Assembly (NCBI RefSeq): GCF_017355785.1
Contig: NZ_JAFEWE010000017.1
Span: forward strand, 90,321-154,320
Direction: 5' to 3'
Source: Desertivirga arenae
Lineage (GTDB): Bacteria > Bacteroidota > Bacteroidia > Sphingobacteriales > Sphingobacteriaceae
Length of the DNA stretch: 64,000 bases
Shown: positions 28,393-36,142 of the stretch, one piece after another
Layout: every line of letters starts with the position of its first letter
Position numbering within the stretch: the first letter of the stretch is position 1
The notes under the pieces: generated by a model
What the model was told of the DNA's origin: nothing
The model's database searches: none
What the model saw: only the letters and a program-made list of their open reading frames with translations
Program-made: the position numbers and the translations under genes

Positions 28393-29469
28393 TTATTTCA
28401 GTGAATTCCCGTATCCCACTATTAAGATCGATAGAAGAATGACAAGGATTCCGGTAATGATTGTTGAATACGTTTTCTTGGAAACGCCTTTCCATTCTTT
28501 AAGAACCAAACCCCAGGTATTTGCAATCAAAATAATAAAGGCCATGTGAAGGATCCATGAACTTGGTCCATTCCCTAAGCGACTTTCTCCCATGCCGTAG
28601 AAAAAGAACTGGAGGAACCAGGTAGTACCTGCAATGGCTGAAAATATATAATTTGCTACAAGTGGAGTTTTACTATTGCCATAATCTCCAAATGTTTTGT
28701 TCCGGGCATTGAGGAACATACACCAGATGAAATTTGTAGTTAACCCCCCCCAAAGAATGACGACGTAGGTAACGTTATTCATATAAAGGAAGTTGTCTGG
28801 ACCTGGATGGGCAGACTTCCATTGTTGGTTAGCCAGATCCGCCATTGAGTGTCCTGCTTCAATTCCAAAGTTGAAACAAGCGCTTAATACTCCGGAAATA
28901 ATTGAAACCAGAAGTCCCAGACCTAACTTAAACTCCGCATTACCTTCCCCCATTTCAGAAGCTGGTAAGTCCTTATCTTTCATTGCACCGGCCTTACCGC
29001 TTATAACTATACCGATAACACAAACTAAAATACCAAGGAGCACAACTTGTCCCCAGGTATTACTGATCAAATCTGTAAACGTATCTTTACCTTCAGTAGG
29101 ATTTAAATCATAATAAATGGAAGGAATAAGGGCTCCAAAAACAGAGCAGAGACCTAAAATGATCGAACTACCTAAAGAAACTCCTAGATACCTCACTCCT
29201 AACCCGTAAGTTAAGCCTCCAATACCCCAAAGAACTCCAAAGAGATAGGTTAAACCAAGAATACCACTATCGGTTCCTTTAATAATTTCAAAGAAATTAG
29301 GAATAGTAAGATATGCGGCTAATGGAGGCACAATTAACCAGGAAAAAATCCCTCCAACGATCCAATAACTTTCCCAAGCCCATCCTTTTACCTTTTTGTA
29401 TGGGATATAGAAACTCCCTGAGGCGAACCCGCCTATGAAGTGAAAAATAACACCAAAAATTGCTTGCAT
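28393..29469 (-). CDS. rhaT: L-rhamnose-proton symporter
   Basis: The 358-residue membrane protein has about ten hydrophobic helices. Its start resembles E. coli RhaT (FHFIGGFASGSFYIPYKKVK, WESYWIVGGIFSWLIVPPL), followed by GLGVRYLGVSLGSSIILGL. RhaT imports L-rhamnose with a proton across the inner membrane. It is the first gene of the rhamnose set and lies 68 bases before the aldolase fusion. The upstream gap holds a direct repeat and a palindrome that may bind a regulator; no regulator gene for the pathway is visible in the window. Confidence 0.95.
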   Translation of the reverse strand: MQAIFGVIFHFIGGFASGSFYIPYKKVKGWAWESYWIVGGIFSWLIVPPLAAYLTIPNFFEIIKGTDSGILGLTYLFGVLWGIGGLTYGLGVRYLGVSLGSSIILGLCSVFGALIPSIYYDLNPTEGKDTFTDLISNTWGQVVLLGILVCVIGIVISGKAGAMKDKDLPASEMGEGNAEFKLGLGLLVSIISGVLSACFNFGIEAGHSMADLANQQWKSAHPGPDNFLYMNNVTYVVILWGGLTTNFIWCMFLNARNKTFGDYGNSKTPLVANYIFSAIAGTTWFLQFFFYGMGESRLGNGPSSWILHMAFIILIANTWGLVLKEWKGVSKKTYSTIITGILVILLSILIVGYGNSLK

Positions 29470-29531
29470 TTCGTTTGTATGGTTCTAATTGTTGTTTATG
29501 TTGGTAAAATTACAGAAGCAATTATATTCTT

Positions 29532-29549
29532 CTGTCATGCACTGTCATG
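29532..29549. promoter_or_regulatory. Direct repeat upstream of rhaT
   Basis: CTGTCATG occurs twice (29532-29539 and 29542-29549), exactly ten bases apart, one helical turn. The same stretch can also be read as an inverted pair TCATG...CATGA. It lies 62-80 bases before the rhaT start and just upstream of a weak minus-strand -7 match at 29519-29526, which fits a transcription-factor site. Confidence 0.45.
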
Positions 29550-29568
29550 AGAAAAGGGCATTTCTAAG

Positions 29569-29589
29569 GGGTAAATTCAAGTTTTACCC
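29569..29589. promoter_or_regulatory. Palindrome between rhaT and the divergent outer membrane gene
   Basis: GGGTAAA and TTTACCC form a perfect seven-base inverted repeat with a seven-base spacer. No T-run follows on either strand, so a protein-binding site is more likely than a terminator. It could serve either the rhaT operon or the divergent gene at 29666. Confidence 0.45.
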
Positions 29590-29617
29590 TGTAAAGAAAT
29601 ACATTCTTAGAAATTAA

Positions 29618-29648
29618 TTAGCAGTTGAATCATTTTCTGTTAATTTTG
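29618..29648 (+). promoter_or_regulatory. Putative Bacteroidota promoter for the barrel protein gene
   Basis: TAATTTTG at 29641-29648 fits the -7 consensus TAnnTTTG, with TTAG (three of four matches to TTTG) 19 bases upstream at 29618-29621. The predicted start site is about ten bases before the ATG at 29666. Confidence 0.55.
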
Positions 29649-29665
29649 CCGCAATTTAAACTTGT

Positions 29666-30481
29666 ATGATGAAAAGAACCTTAATCACGATGGCAGTATG
29701 CCTAAGTGCCTTTTTTGCAAACGGACAAGAGTCCGAATCTGAACAAACAACAGTTAAACAAAGAAAAACAAAAACGTACAACGAAGACCAGTTAAAAGCT
29801 GAAAAAGGATCTATCTCCACGGAACTTAACTTTAATCCATTCAAAGGAGATCTTAAATTTAACAACTCGCTTAATCAAATTAAATTTAGGTTCTTCACAA
29901 AACCAAACTTTGCCATTAGAGCTGGGTTTAATGTAAGTTCGGTCGACTCAACCTTCTCCAATAAAAACTATTATGGAACTAACACAAATAGCAATTATGA
30001 AAGCAAGCGTGAGAGTTTTACTATAGGAGCGAATATTGGAATAGAAAAGCATTTAAAGGGTACGAGAAGATTATCTCCCTTTGTAGGAGTAGACGTATCT
30101 GTTACAGATAGGTCGGCTAACCAAAAAATTACCAGTGGGCAAGTCATTACTGAGTACAAGAACAGCTGGGCTAATGCAGTGCCCTATAATTATTACAACG
30201 GTTCTACAACTCAAGTACTTTACTCTTTAAATCCAAGTGACTATGGGTACACAAGAGTGGGATTAAATTTAATAACCGGTTTCGACTTCTATATGGCAAA
30301 ACATTTCTTCCTGGGCTACGAATTCAATTTTGGAATTAACTCTACCAAATATAAGGACGCTGAAATCACACAAACGGGAAACACAAGCACAACACCTGTT
30401 AATGATCCTGTACTTAAGAATAAAAGTTTATCTTTTGGGCCTAGTTTAATGAATGGAATCCGTATAGGTTATATTTTCTAA
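29666..30481 (+). CDS. Outer membrane beta-barrel protein of unknown function
   Basis: The 271-residue protein has a signal peptide (about 1-20, ending AFFANGQ). An acidic/basic linker follows, then alternating amphipathic beta-strands (FNNSLNQIKFRFFTKPNFAIRAG, read as strands of about ten residues) and a C-terminal aromatic strand (NGIRIGYIF). This is the layout of small outer membrane barrels of the OmpA-like/porin-like class in Bacteroidota. It lies 17 bases before an IPT/TIG lipoprotein gene, so the two are likely cotranscribed. No catalytic motif is visible; a structural or adhesion-support role is only a guess. Confidence 0.8.
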   Translation: MMKRTLITMAVCLSAFFANGQESESEQTTVKQRKTKTYNEDQLKAEKGSISTELNFNPFKGDLKFNNSLNQIKFRFFTKPNFAIRAGFNVSSVDSTFSNKNYYGTNTNSNYESKRESFTIGANIGIEKHLKGTRRLSPFVGVDVSVTDRSANQKITSGQVITEYKNSWANAVPYNYYNGSTTQVLYSLNPSDYGYTRVGLNLITGFDFYMAKHFFLGYEFNFGINSTKYKDAEITQTGNTSTTPVNDPVLKNKSLSFGPSLMNGIRIGYIF

Positions 30482-30498
30482 TCCAATCTCAAATCACA

Positions 30499-32205
30499 AT
30501 GAAAACTATATTATCTAAGGGTATCTTCACCCTTATCTGTCTAATATTTTCTTTATTAATTCTTGAAGGGTGTAAAAAAGATGAATCCTCCCACCCTGAA
30601 GTAAGAACAATTACGGTACAACCTGTTTCTCCTGCAAGGGTGAAAGCTACGGGAGAAATCGTCCACAAAGGCTCCTTCAAAATACTCGATCACGGCTTTA
30701 TGTACGGTTCCAGCTCAGCGGTAACCGCTGGAGCAGGAACAAAAGTTTCTCTTGGGGCAGATGTAAATGAAGAAACTATTACGTCTGAATTTACAGTAAC
30801 CGGTTACTCAAGTTACGATCGTACAGTGTTCGTTAGAGCTTATCTAACCGATGAAAATGGCACAGCCTACGGTTCCGTTGTATCTGTCCAGCTTCCAAAC
30901 ACTGCCATTTCATCCATTAGCCCATCTTCTGGAAAAACAGGAGATCAAATCACGCTATCCGGCAGCTTTTATTCCTTAACTAAAGATGAAGTACAGGTTA
31001 CATTCGCTAATGTTTCAGCAGAAATCCTCAGTATAACTTCTTCAAAAATTGTGGTTGAAGTTCCTTCAGGAATAAACAGCTCATCTTATAGCTCCAATCA
31101 AATTCCTGTAAGTATAAATGTTGGGGGAGGAATTACACAACTTAGCAATAGTTTCAAATTGATTCCAACTTTTACTAATTTCTCTCCAAAGTCGGGCTAT
31201 CTTAATACTACGATTAGTATCTCGGCAACAAACCTACCAAGTTACTATTCTTATAGTTCCATAAGGGTATACTTCGGCTCAGTTATTTCTACTAACATTA
31301 ATAGCTTAAACTCTGGGTCGCTCATGGTTACAGTTCCGTCCAATGTTACAGAAGAGAAGTTCCAGATAGCAGTAGAAGTTGATGGAGTAAAAACTGTCAT
31401 CCCAGGCGAATTTACACTTATATCCCCTACAGTTTCCTCAATTTCACCTTCAACTGGTTTACCGGGTAGTTCCTTTTCAATTTTTGGAAATAATTTTTAC
31501 AGCTCAGGCTCTTATTATCCCGGAGGCATTTCAGTTACTATTGGAGATGTACCGGCAAGTAATATAAATGTTATTTCAACAGGACAAATTAATGTCACCA
31601 TCCCAAACGATTTCCCTGTTGGGGATCACAAAGTAGTTTTAAAATATGGGCCATTTAATGTAGAAGCACCACAGAAGCTTAAAGTGAAACCGGTAACAAT
31701 AAGTGGATTCTCACCGTTGTCAGGAGCTCCTGGTAGAGAGGTGACAATACAAGGAGATTTTGTACCTAATTACAATTATACTGTATATTTCGGATCAATT
31801 ACGACATCTGCGTATAGTTCAAGTACAACAGCGCTTAAGGTAACAGTACCAGCTGGTGTAAACACAGGTGACGTTAAAATATCTGTTAGAGCAGGGAATA
31901 CAACAGTGACTGCAACAGACAACTTTACGGTGTTAGCGCCTTCTATCACCTCATTTTCGCCAACCTCCGGAGTGGCTGGAACAACAGTAACAATTAATGG
32001 TACCGGGTTTACTCCTGGGACATATTACTATAACAATAGCGTTAAATTTGGAAGTGTAGCAGCGGGACAAATTCTGAAGGCTACTGATTCAAGTATAGAA
32101 GTTTCTGTTCCATCCGGTCTTTCACCTGGCGCTATGAAGATAAGCGTCACTAATAGCTATGGTCAAACCGCTGTCAGCCAAAACAATTTCACTTTTACTA
32201 ATTAG
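30499..32205 (+). CDS. IPT/TIG repeat lipoprotein
   Basis: The 568-residue protein has a lipoprotein signal peptide (lipobox LILEGCKKDE, Cys25). An N-terminal fibronectin-like segment (about 35-135) is followed by five IPT/TIG domains, each opened by a variant of the signature: ISSISPSSGKTGD, FTNFSPKSGYLNT, VSSISPSTGLPGS, ISGFSPLSGAPGR and ITSFSPTSGVAGT. IPT/TIG modules are immunoglobulin-like folds common in surface proteins that bind polymers or other proteins. The 17-base gap after the barrel gene suggests a two-gene surface unit. A hairpin follows the stop. Confidence 0.9.
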   Translation: MKTILSKGIFTLICLIFSLLILEGCKKDESSHPEVRTITVQPVSPARVKATGEIVHKGSFKILDHGFMYGSSSAVTAGAGTKVSLGADVNEETITSEFTVTGYSSYDRTVFVRAYLTDENGTAYGSVVSVQLPNTAISSISPSSGKTGDQITLSGSFYSLTKDEVQVTFANVSAEILSITSSKIVVEVPSGINSSSYSSNQIPVSINVGGGITQLSNSFKLIPTFTNFSPKSGYLNTTISISATNLPSYYSYSSIRVYFGSVISTNINSLNSGSLMVTVPSNVTEEKFQIAVEVDGVKTVIPGEFTLISPTVSSISPSTGLPGSSFSIFGNNFYSSGSYYPGGISVTIGDVPASNINVISTGQINVTIPNDFPVGDHKVVLKYGPFNVEAPQKLKVKPVTISGFSPLSGAPGREVTIQGDFVPNYNYTVYFGSITTSAYSSSTTALKVTVPAGVNTGDVKISVRAGNTTVTATDNFTVLAPSITSFSPTSGVAGTTVTINGTGFTPGTYYYNNSVKFGSVAAGQILKATDSSIEVSVPSGLSPGAMKISVTNSYGQTAVSQNNFTFTN

Positions 32206-32214
32206 CAATTTAAC

Positions 32215-32254
32215 TAGGAATGTCTTAAAAGTTGTTCTCTTTGAGGCATTCCTA
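32215..32254 (+). terminator. Hairpin after the IPT/TIG gene
   Basis: TAGGAATG (32215-32222) pairs with CATTCCTA (32247-32254), with further pairing inside (AAAG/CTTT). Only a weak T-rich tract follows, so it may be a weak terminator or a stabilising 3' hairpin. Confidence 0.5.
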
Positions 32255-32365
32255 ATTAAAACTTTTGGTTTCAACAAATTAAACCCCAATTGCTTTATCT
32301 CGCGTATATTAGAGATCGCTTCGAACTGAAGCAGAAAACAAATAAACTGTTCAGCGTACCAACGC

Positions 32366-34342
32366 TTAGTTTTTCTTCCAGGTATTATTCTCCGAGTTGA
32401 AGTCGGGAAGCGCTTTCTCAGGATCCACCACTACCTTTTCAATTTCTTCTGTAGAAGGATACTGGAATGTCCAGCTATTATTTCTTGCCCATATTTCTAC
32501 CGGAAAGTTTACCCTTGATGTTTTCCCTCCTTTTGTTGTAATATCCATAGTTAGAGGCATCGGTAACTTTTCCAAATTTGCAATAGTAATTAACGCTCCG
32601 TTCTTGGGATTCGATTTCACATAATTAACACTAAGTACAGCCTGATCAAGGCGCCAGTTACTCATAAACCATCCCCTCCAAAACCAGTCCAGTTTCTCGC
32701 CAGCAACATTTTCTATGGTCCTGAAGAAATCATCCGGGACGGGGTGTTTGAAAGCCCAACGTTCGATGTATGTTTTGAAAGCACGGTCAAATCTCTCAGG
32801 ACCTAAAATCTCATCTCTTAATAAAGACAGGCCAGCTCCAGGCTTATAGTACGCAAGCATACCAATATTTGCTTCCTTCATATTATCCGGACTTACAAAA
32901 ACTGGTTCCAGCTGCGACGACATTAAACTGGCAGCCCACTGGTGCATGTCTTTCTTTTGGGCCTTATACTCACCGTTGTTAAAGTTATCCGTAGTTAATG
33001 TATTAATAAAAGTATTAAAGCCTTCATCCATCCATGCAGACATCCGCTCATTACTTCCAACGATCATTGGAAACCAGGTATGGCCGAACTCGTGGTCAGT
33101 TACATCCCACAAGCTTTCTGCTTTATCTTTAAAACCACAGAAAACAATACCGGGATACTCCATCCCACTCACATTACTTGCCACGTTAACTGCCGCCGGG
33201 TAAGGGTACTCATACCATTTTTTTGAGTTAAACTCAATAGATGACTTTGTATATTCGGTTGCTCTCCCCCAGGCTTTACCGCCGTTACTTTCTTCCGGAT
33301 AGGCTGAAATTGCTAAAGCTGTTCTTCCAGAAGGCAAATTTATTTTTGCCGCATCAAGAATAAAAGCGGGAGATGAGGCCCAGGCGAAGTCCCGGGAATT
33401 TTGAATTTTATAATGCCAGGTAAGCTCAGCTTTTCCTTGTGGACGGTCTGCACCGCTCTTTGCCTCCTTTGAAGAGCGAATTGATACGGTCTGATCGCTC
33501 TTCTCTGCCGCTTCCCATAGCTTTTGTTTCTCCTGGGAGTAAACCTCCTTAGGATTCTGCAACTCTCCGGAACTAACTACAACATGACTTGAAGGAGCTG
33601 TGATCTTCACATCAAAGTTCCCATATTCAAGATAAAATTCACTTGGACCAGTGTAAGGTATAACGTTCCAACCGTTCATATCGTCATAGACATACATTCT
33701 TGGATACCACTGAGCCATGGCAAAGACCTTCCCATTTTTCGTCTCGAGGATGCCCATCCGGTCTGAACCGTAAACAGGAGAGACGAAGGAGTAGTCTATT
33801 CGAAATTTAACTTGTCCTCCTTTTGCCTTTACTTCTTCCGGAAGAAAAACCTGCATCTTAGTATCATTGATAGCATAACGGAGATCTGTTTCGCTTGCTC
33901 CTTTTACCAGTTTAACAGATTTAATATTGAAACCTGCATCAAAAACTTGTCCACGACCACCATTGCGACTTCCGCTCAGGGGCACAATCGAGGAACCTCT
34001 TGATCCTTTCGTAAATAAGTTTTGGTCCAGTTGTAACCAGAGAAATTCTAAATTATCAGGACTGTTATTGGTATATGTAATATACTCTTGTCCAGACAGC
34101 TCGTTCTTCGCCTCATCCAGCCTCACGGCTATCTGGTAGTCAGCCCTGTTCTGCCAGTAAAGAGGCCCTGGCTTACCACTTGCCAGCCGGTACTCCGACC
34201 CACCATTTTTGTAAAAATTCGGCTTAAAAGCTTCTATATAGCTATAGTTACTCGTTACCTGGTTTTTTCCAGAACTTTGTTGAGCATAAGCTCCAATTTG
34301 GAATAGGAAGTAATATAAAATTAAACAAATGAATCTGTACAT
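32366..34342 (-). CDS. M1 family metallopeptidase (secreted aminopeptidase-like)
   Basis: From the ATG at 34342 the protein has 658 residues; earlier in-frame codons would overlap the ArsC-like gene and would not give a signal peptide at the start. A signal peptide covers about 1-20 ([14 protein letters not shown]). The gluzincin zinc site is H417-E418-x-x-H421 ([10 protein letters not shown]) with the third ligand E440 ([10 protein letters not shown]), the expected 18-residue spacing. The substrate motif is GMEYP (about 393-397), a variant of GAMEN. It probably trims peptides in the periplasm or outside the cell. It follows the ArsC-like gene by 49 bases on the same strand. Confidence 0.9.
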   Translation of the reverse strand: MYRFICLILYYFLFQIGAYAQQSSGKNQVTSNYSYIEAFKPNFYKNGGSEYRLASGKPGPLYWQNRADYQIAVRLDEAKNELSGQEYITYTNNSPDNLEFLWLQLDQNLFTKGSRGSSIVPLSGSRNGGRGQVFDAGFNIKSVKLVKGASETDLRYAINDTKMQVFLPEEVKAKGGQVKFRIDYSFVSPVYGSDRMGILETKNGKVFAMAQWYPRMYVYDDMNGWNVIPYTGPSEFYLEYGNFDVKITAPSSHVVVSSGELQNPKEVYSQEKQKLWEAAEKSDQTVSIRSSKEAKSGADRPQGKAELTWHYKIQNSRDFAWASSPAFILDAAKINLPSGRTALAISAYPEESNGGKAWGRATEYTKSSIEFNSKKWYEYPYPAAVNVASNVSGMEYPGIVFCGFKDKAESLWDVTDHEFGHTWFPMIVGSNERMSAWMDEGFNTFINTLTTDNFNNGEYKAQKKDMHQWAASLMSSQLEPVFVSPDNMKEANIGMLAYYKPGAGLSLLRDEILGPERFDRAFKTYIERWAFKHPVPDDFFRTIENVAGEKLDWFWRGWFMSNWRLDQAVLSVNYVKSNPKNGALITIANLEKLPMPLTMDITTKGGKTSRVNFPVEIWARNNSWTFQYPSTEEIEKVVVDPEKALPDFNSENNTWKKN

Positions 34343-34391
34343 AGAGAACGCTGTGTTTACACGTGTTATAAAAATTACCGAAGGATTTTGT

Positions 34392-34736
34392 TTACTTAAG
34401 TAACGCTTCAATTGCTTCAGGATCGAATCCCAAAGAAATTTTACCTTCATTTTCTACTACAGGTCGCTTAATAACACTAGTCTTTTCCTGCATCAACTGA
34501 AATGCAGGTTCCTGCCCGATTACAGCATGTTGCTGCTCTGGATCCAATTTTTTCCAGGTAGTCCCCCTTTTATTTAACAGCGCTTCGTAGCCAACCTGCG
34601 CTGACCAGTCACTTAATTTATCTTTGCTGATACCTGATTTTTTAAAATCATGGAACTCATAATGAATCCCTTTATCGTCTAACCACTTCAACGTTTTTTT
34701 GACCGTGTCGCAATTTTTAATCCCGTAAATTGTCAT
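34392..34736 (-). CDS. ArsC/Spx-family thioredoxin-fold reductase
   Basis: The 114-residue protein has the ArsC/Spx fold with a single N-terminal cysteine, Cys9 ([17 protein letters not shown]), the KRP segment (VIKRPVVEN) and a C-terminal [10 protein letters not shown] helix. Length and the lone cysteine fit the YffB-like branch better than true arsenate reductases, and no ars genes are nearby, so arsenate resistance should not be assumed. It is placed just before the M1 peptidase gene, and the two are probably transcribed together. Confidence 0.88.
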   Translation of the reverse strand: MTIYGIKNCDTVKKTLKWLDDKGIHYEFHDFKKSGISKDKLSDWSAQVGYEALLNKRGTTWKKLDPEQQHAVIGQEPAFQLMQEKTSVIKRPVVENEGKISLGFDPEAIEALLK

Positions 34737-34963
34737 TGAAATAAGAATAATGTTTAAATTCTGGCTGGTGGTGCAAGTTACTTAATTAAAAAATTTTGTG
34801 GCAAACGGAGTGATAAAAAAAGCATCTATACAAGAAAGAGCTATTGCATGACGTAAAAATTTCCGTGCGCATAACTCAAAATGGAGGATTACAATTAGAC
34901 TTTCAAGAAAAAGCCGTTAATTTACAATCTCAACTTACGAAAATACTATTTGGATAAACATTT

Positions 34964-36115
34964 ATGAGCAGACCTAAAAAAGTAATGGTAACGGGCTGTT
35001 TCGATCTTTTACATAGTGGACATGTTGCCTTTTTAAAAGAAGCAGCAAAGCTGGGAGATGTTCACGTGTGTATTGGAAACGACGCTAACGTATACCAATT
35101 AAAAGGAAGATATCCTGTAAATCCCGAAGCTGAAAGAAAATATATGATCGAAGCCCTTGCCGGTATAAAAGAGTGCCGGGTAAACAGAGGTTTTGGAATT
35201 ATCGATTTCATGGAAGAGCTGGACGAAATAAAACCAGATGTTTTCCTGGTAAATGAAGATGGAGCTACTCCGGCTAAAGCAGAGATCTGCAAACAAAAGA
35301 ATATTGAATACCAGGTTCTGCAGCGTATTCCACACGAAAATCTTCCTCCAAGATCTACCACAACACTACGCACGGAATGTCTCATCCCATTTCGTATAGA
35401 CCTGGCAGGAGGATGGTTGGATCAGCCTTTCGTTTCTAAAAATTATCCGGGCCCGGTATTAACTATATCCATTGAACCAACTATTGGATTTAATAACCGT
35501 AGTGGAATGTCGTCAAGTACCAGGAACAAAGCTATAGAACTATGGCGTACAGAAATCCCTACAGGCGACAGAGAGAAACTTGCAAAAATCCTCTTCACCT
35601 ACGAGAATCCTCCGGGAACTAAAGAGGTAGCAGGATCACAGGATGCAATTGGTATAGTTTTCCCAGGTCTCAACAAACTGAACTATAACGGAAACTATTG
35701 GCCTGAAGATATCGAATCTGTTTATGATGACCAAGTTCTTGATTGGATTGAGTCTCATCTTTATTTAGTAACTCTTGGACCAAGAACTTCTGAATATTCT
35801 GTTCTTGATAATACCAATGTGAATAAAGAAGGGGCTAAATCTTTGGCTGACGCAGCTAACGCTTGTTGGAAAGCTATCCGGGCAAAGGATGTTCAGGAGT
35901 TTGGAAAATATCTTACACAATCATTTGAGGCCCAGATTGCAATGTTCCCTAATATGGTTTCAAAGGAAATATTTGACCAGATTGAAGCTTATAAAGATCA
36001 TGCTACAGGATGGAAATTAAGTGGCGCCGGAGGCGGTGGTTACTTGATATTCGTGTCAGAAAAACCTATTGAAAACGCCATCAGGATCAAAATAAGAAGA
36101 CGTGATACAAACTAA
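34964..36115 (+). CDS. Fused nucleotidyltransferase (HxGH type) and GHMP-kinase-like protein
   Basis: The 383-residue protein has two parts. Residues 1-140 are a cytidylyltransferase-like nucleotidyltransferase with H17-S-G-H20 (GCFDLLHSGHVAFLKEA) and the closing motif RSTTTLR (130-136), similar to the adenylyltransferase domain of HldE. Residues 141-383 resemble a sugar GHMP kinase of the HddA type: IPFRIDLAGGWLD (141-153), GSQDAIG (224-230) and KLSGAGGGGY (351-360). The usual glycine-rich ATP motif is only loosely matched by GMSSST (181-186), and this half is short. A role in making a nucleotide-activated sugar for surface glycans is plausible but unproved. It is a single gene, ended by a perfect bidirectional terminator. 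Confidence 0.8.
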   Translation: MSRPKKVMVTGCFDLLHSGHVAFLKEAAKLGDVHVCIGNDANVYQLKGRYPVNPEAERKYMIEALAGIKECRVNRGFGIIDFMEELDEIKPDVFLVNEDGATPAKAEICKQKNIEYQVLQRIPHENLPPRSTTTLRTECLIPFRIDLAGGWLDQPFVSKNYPGPVLTISIEPTIGFNNRSGMSSSTRNKAIELWRTEIPTGDREKLAKILFTYENPPGTKEVAGSQDAIGIVFPGLNKLNYNGNYWPEDIESVYDDQVLDWIESHLYLVTLGPRTSEYSVLDNTNVNKEGAKSLADAANACWKAIRAKDVQEFGKYLTQSFEAQIAMFPNMVSKEIFDQIEAYKDHATGWKLSGAGGGGYLIFVSEKPIENAIRIKIRRRDTN

Positions 36116-36141
36116 AAAAAGGGCTAAGGCCCTTTTTTTAG
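36112..36141. terminator. Bidirectional rho-independent terminator
   Basis: CTAAAAAAAGGGC and GCCCTTTTTTTAG form a perfect 13-base stem around a TAAG loop, with T-runs on both strands. It overlaps the stop of the plus-strand gene and ends just before the stop of the convergent receptor gene, serving both. Confidence 0.93.
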
Positions 36142-36142
36142 T

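Noticed and set aside
28325..28495. N-terminal extension of the aldolase/dehydrogenase fusion
   Set aside because: It would overlap the rhaT coding end and adds 57 residues without similarity to the family; the ATG at 28324 begins with the conserved start.
34343..34450. N-terminal extension of the M1 peptidase
   Set aside because: It overlaps the ArsC-like gene and would place the signal peptide 36 residues inside the protein.
34392..34736. Arsenate reductase in a resistance operon
   Set aside because: The ArsC-like protein has one cysteine and no arsB or arsR neighbours; a YffB/Spx-like role is more likely.
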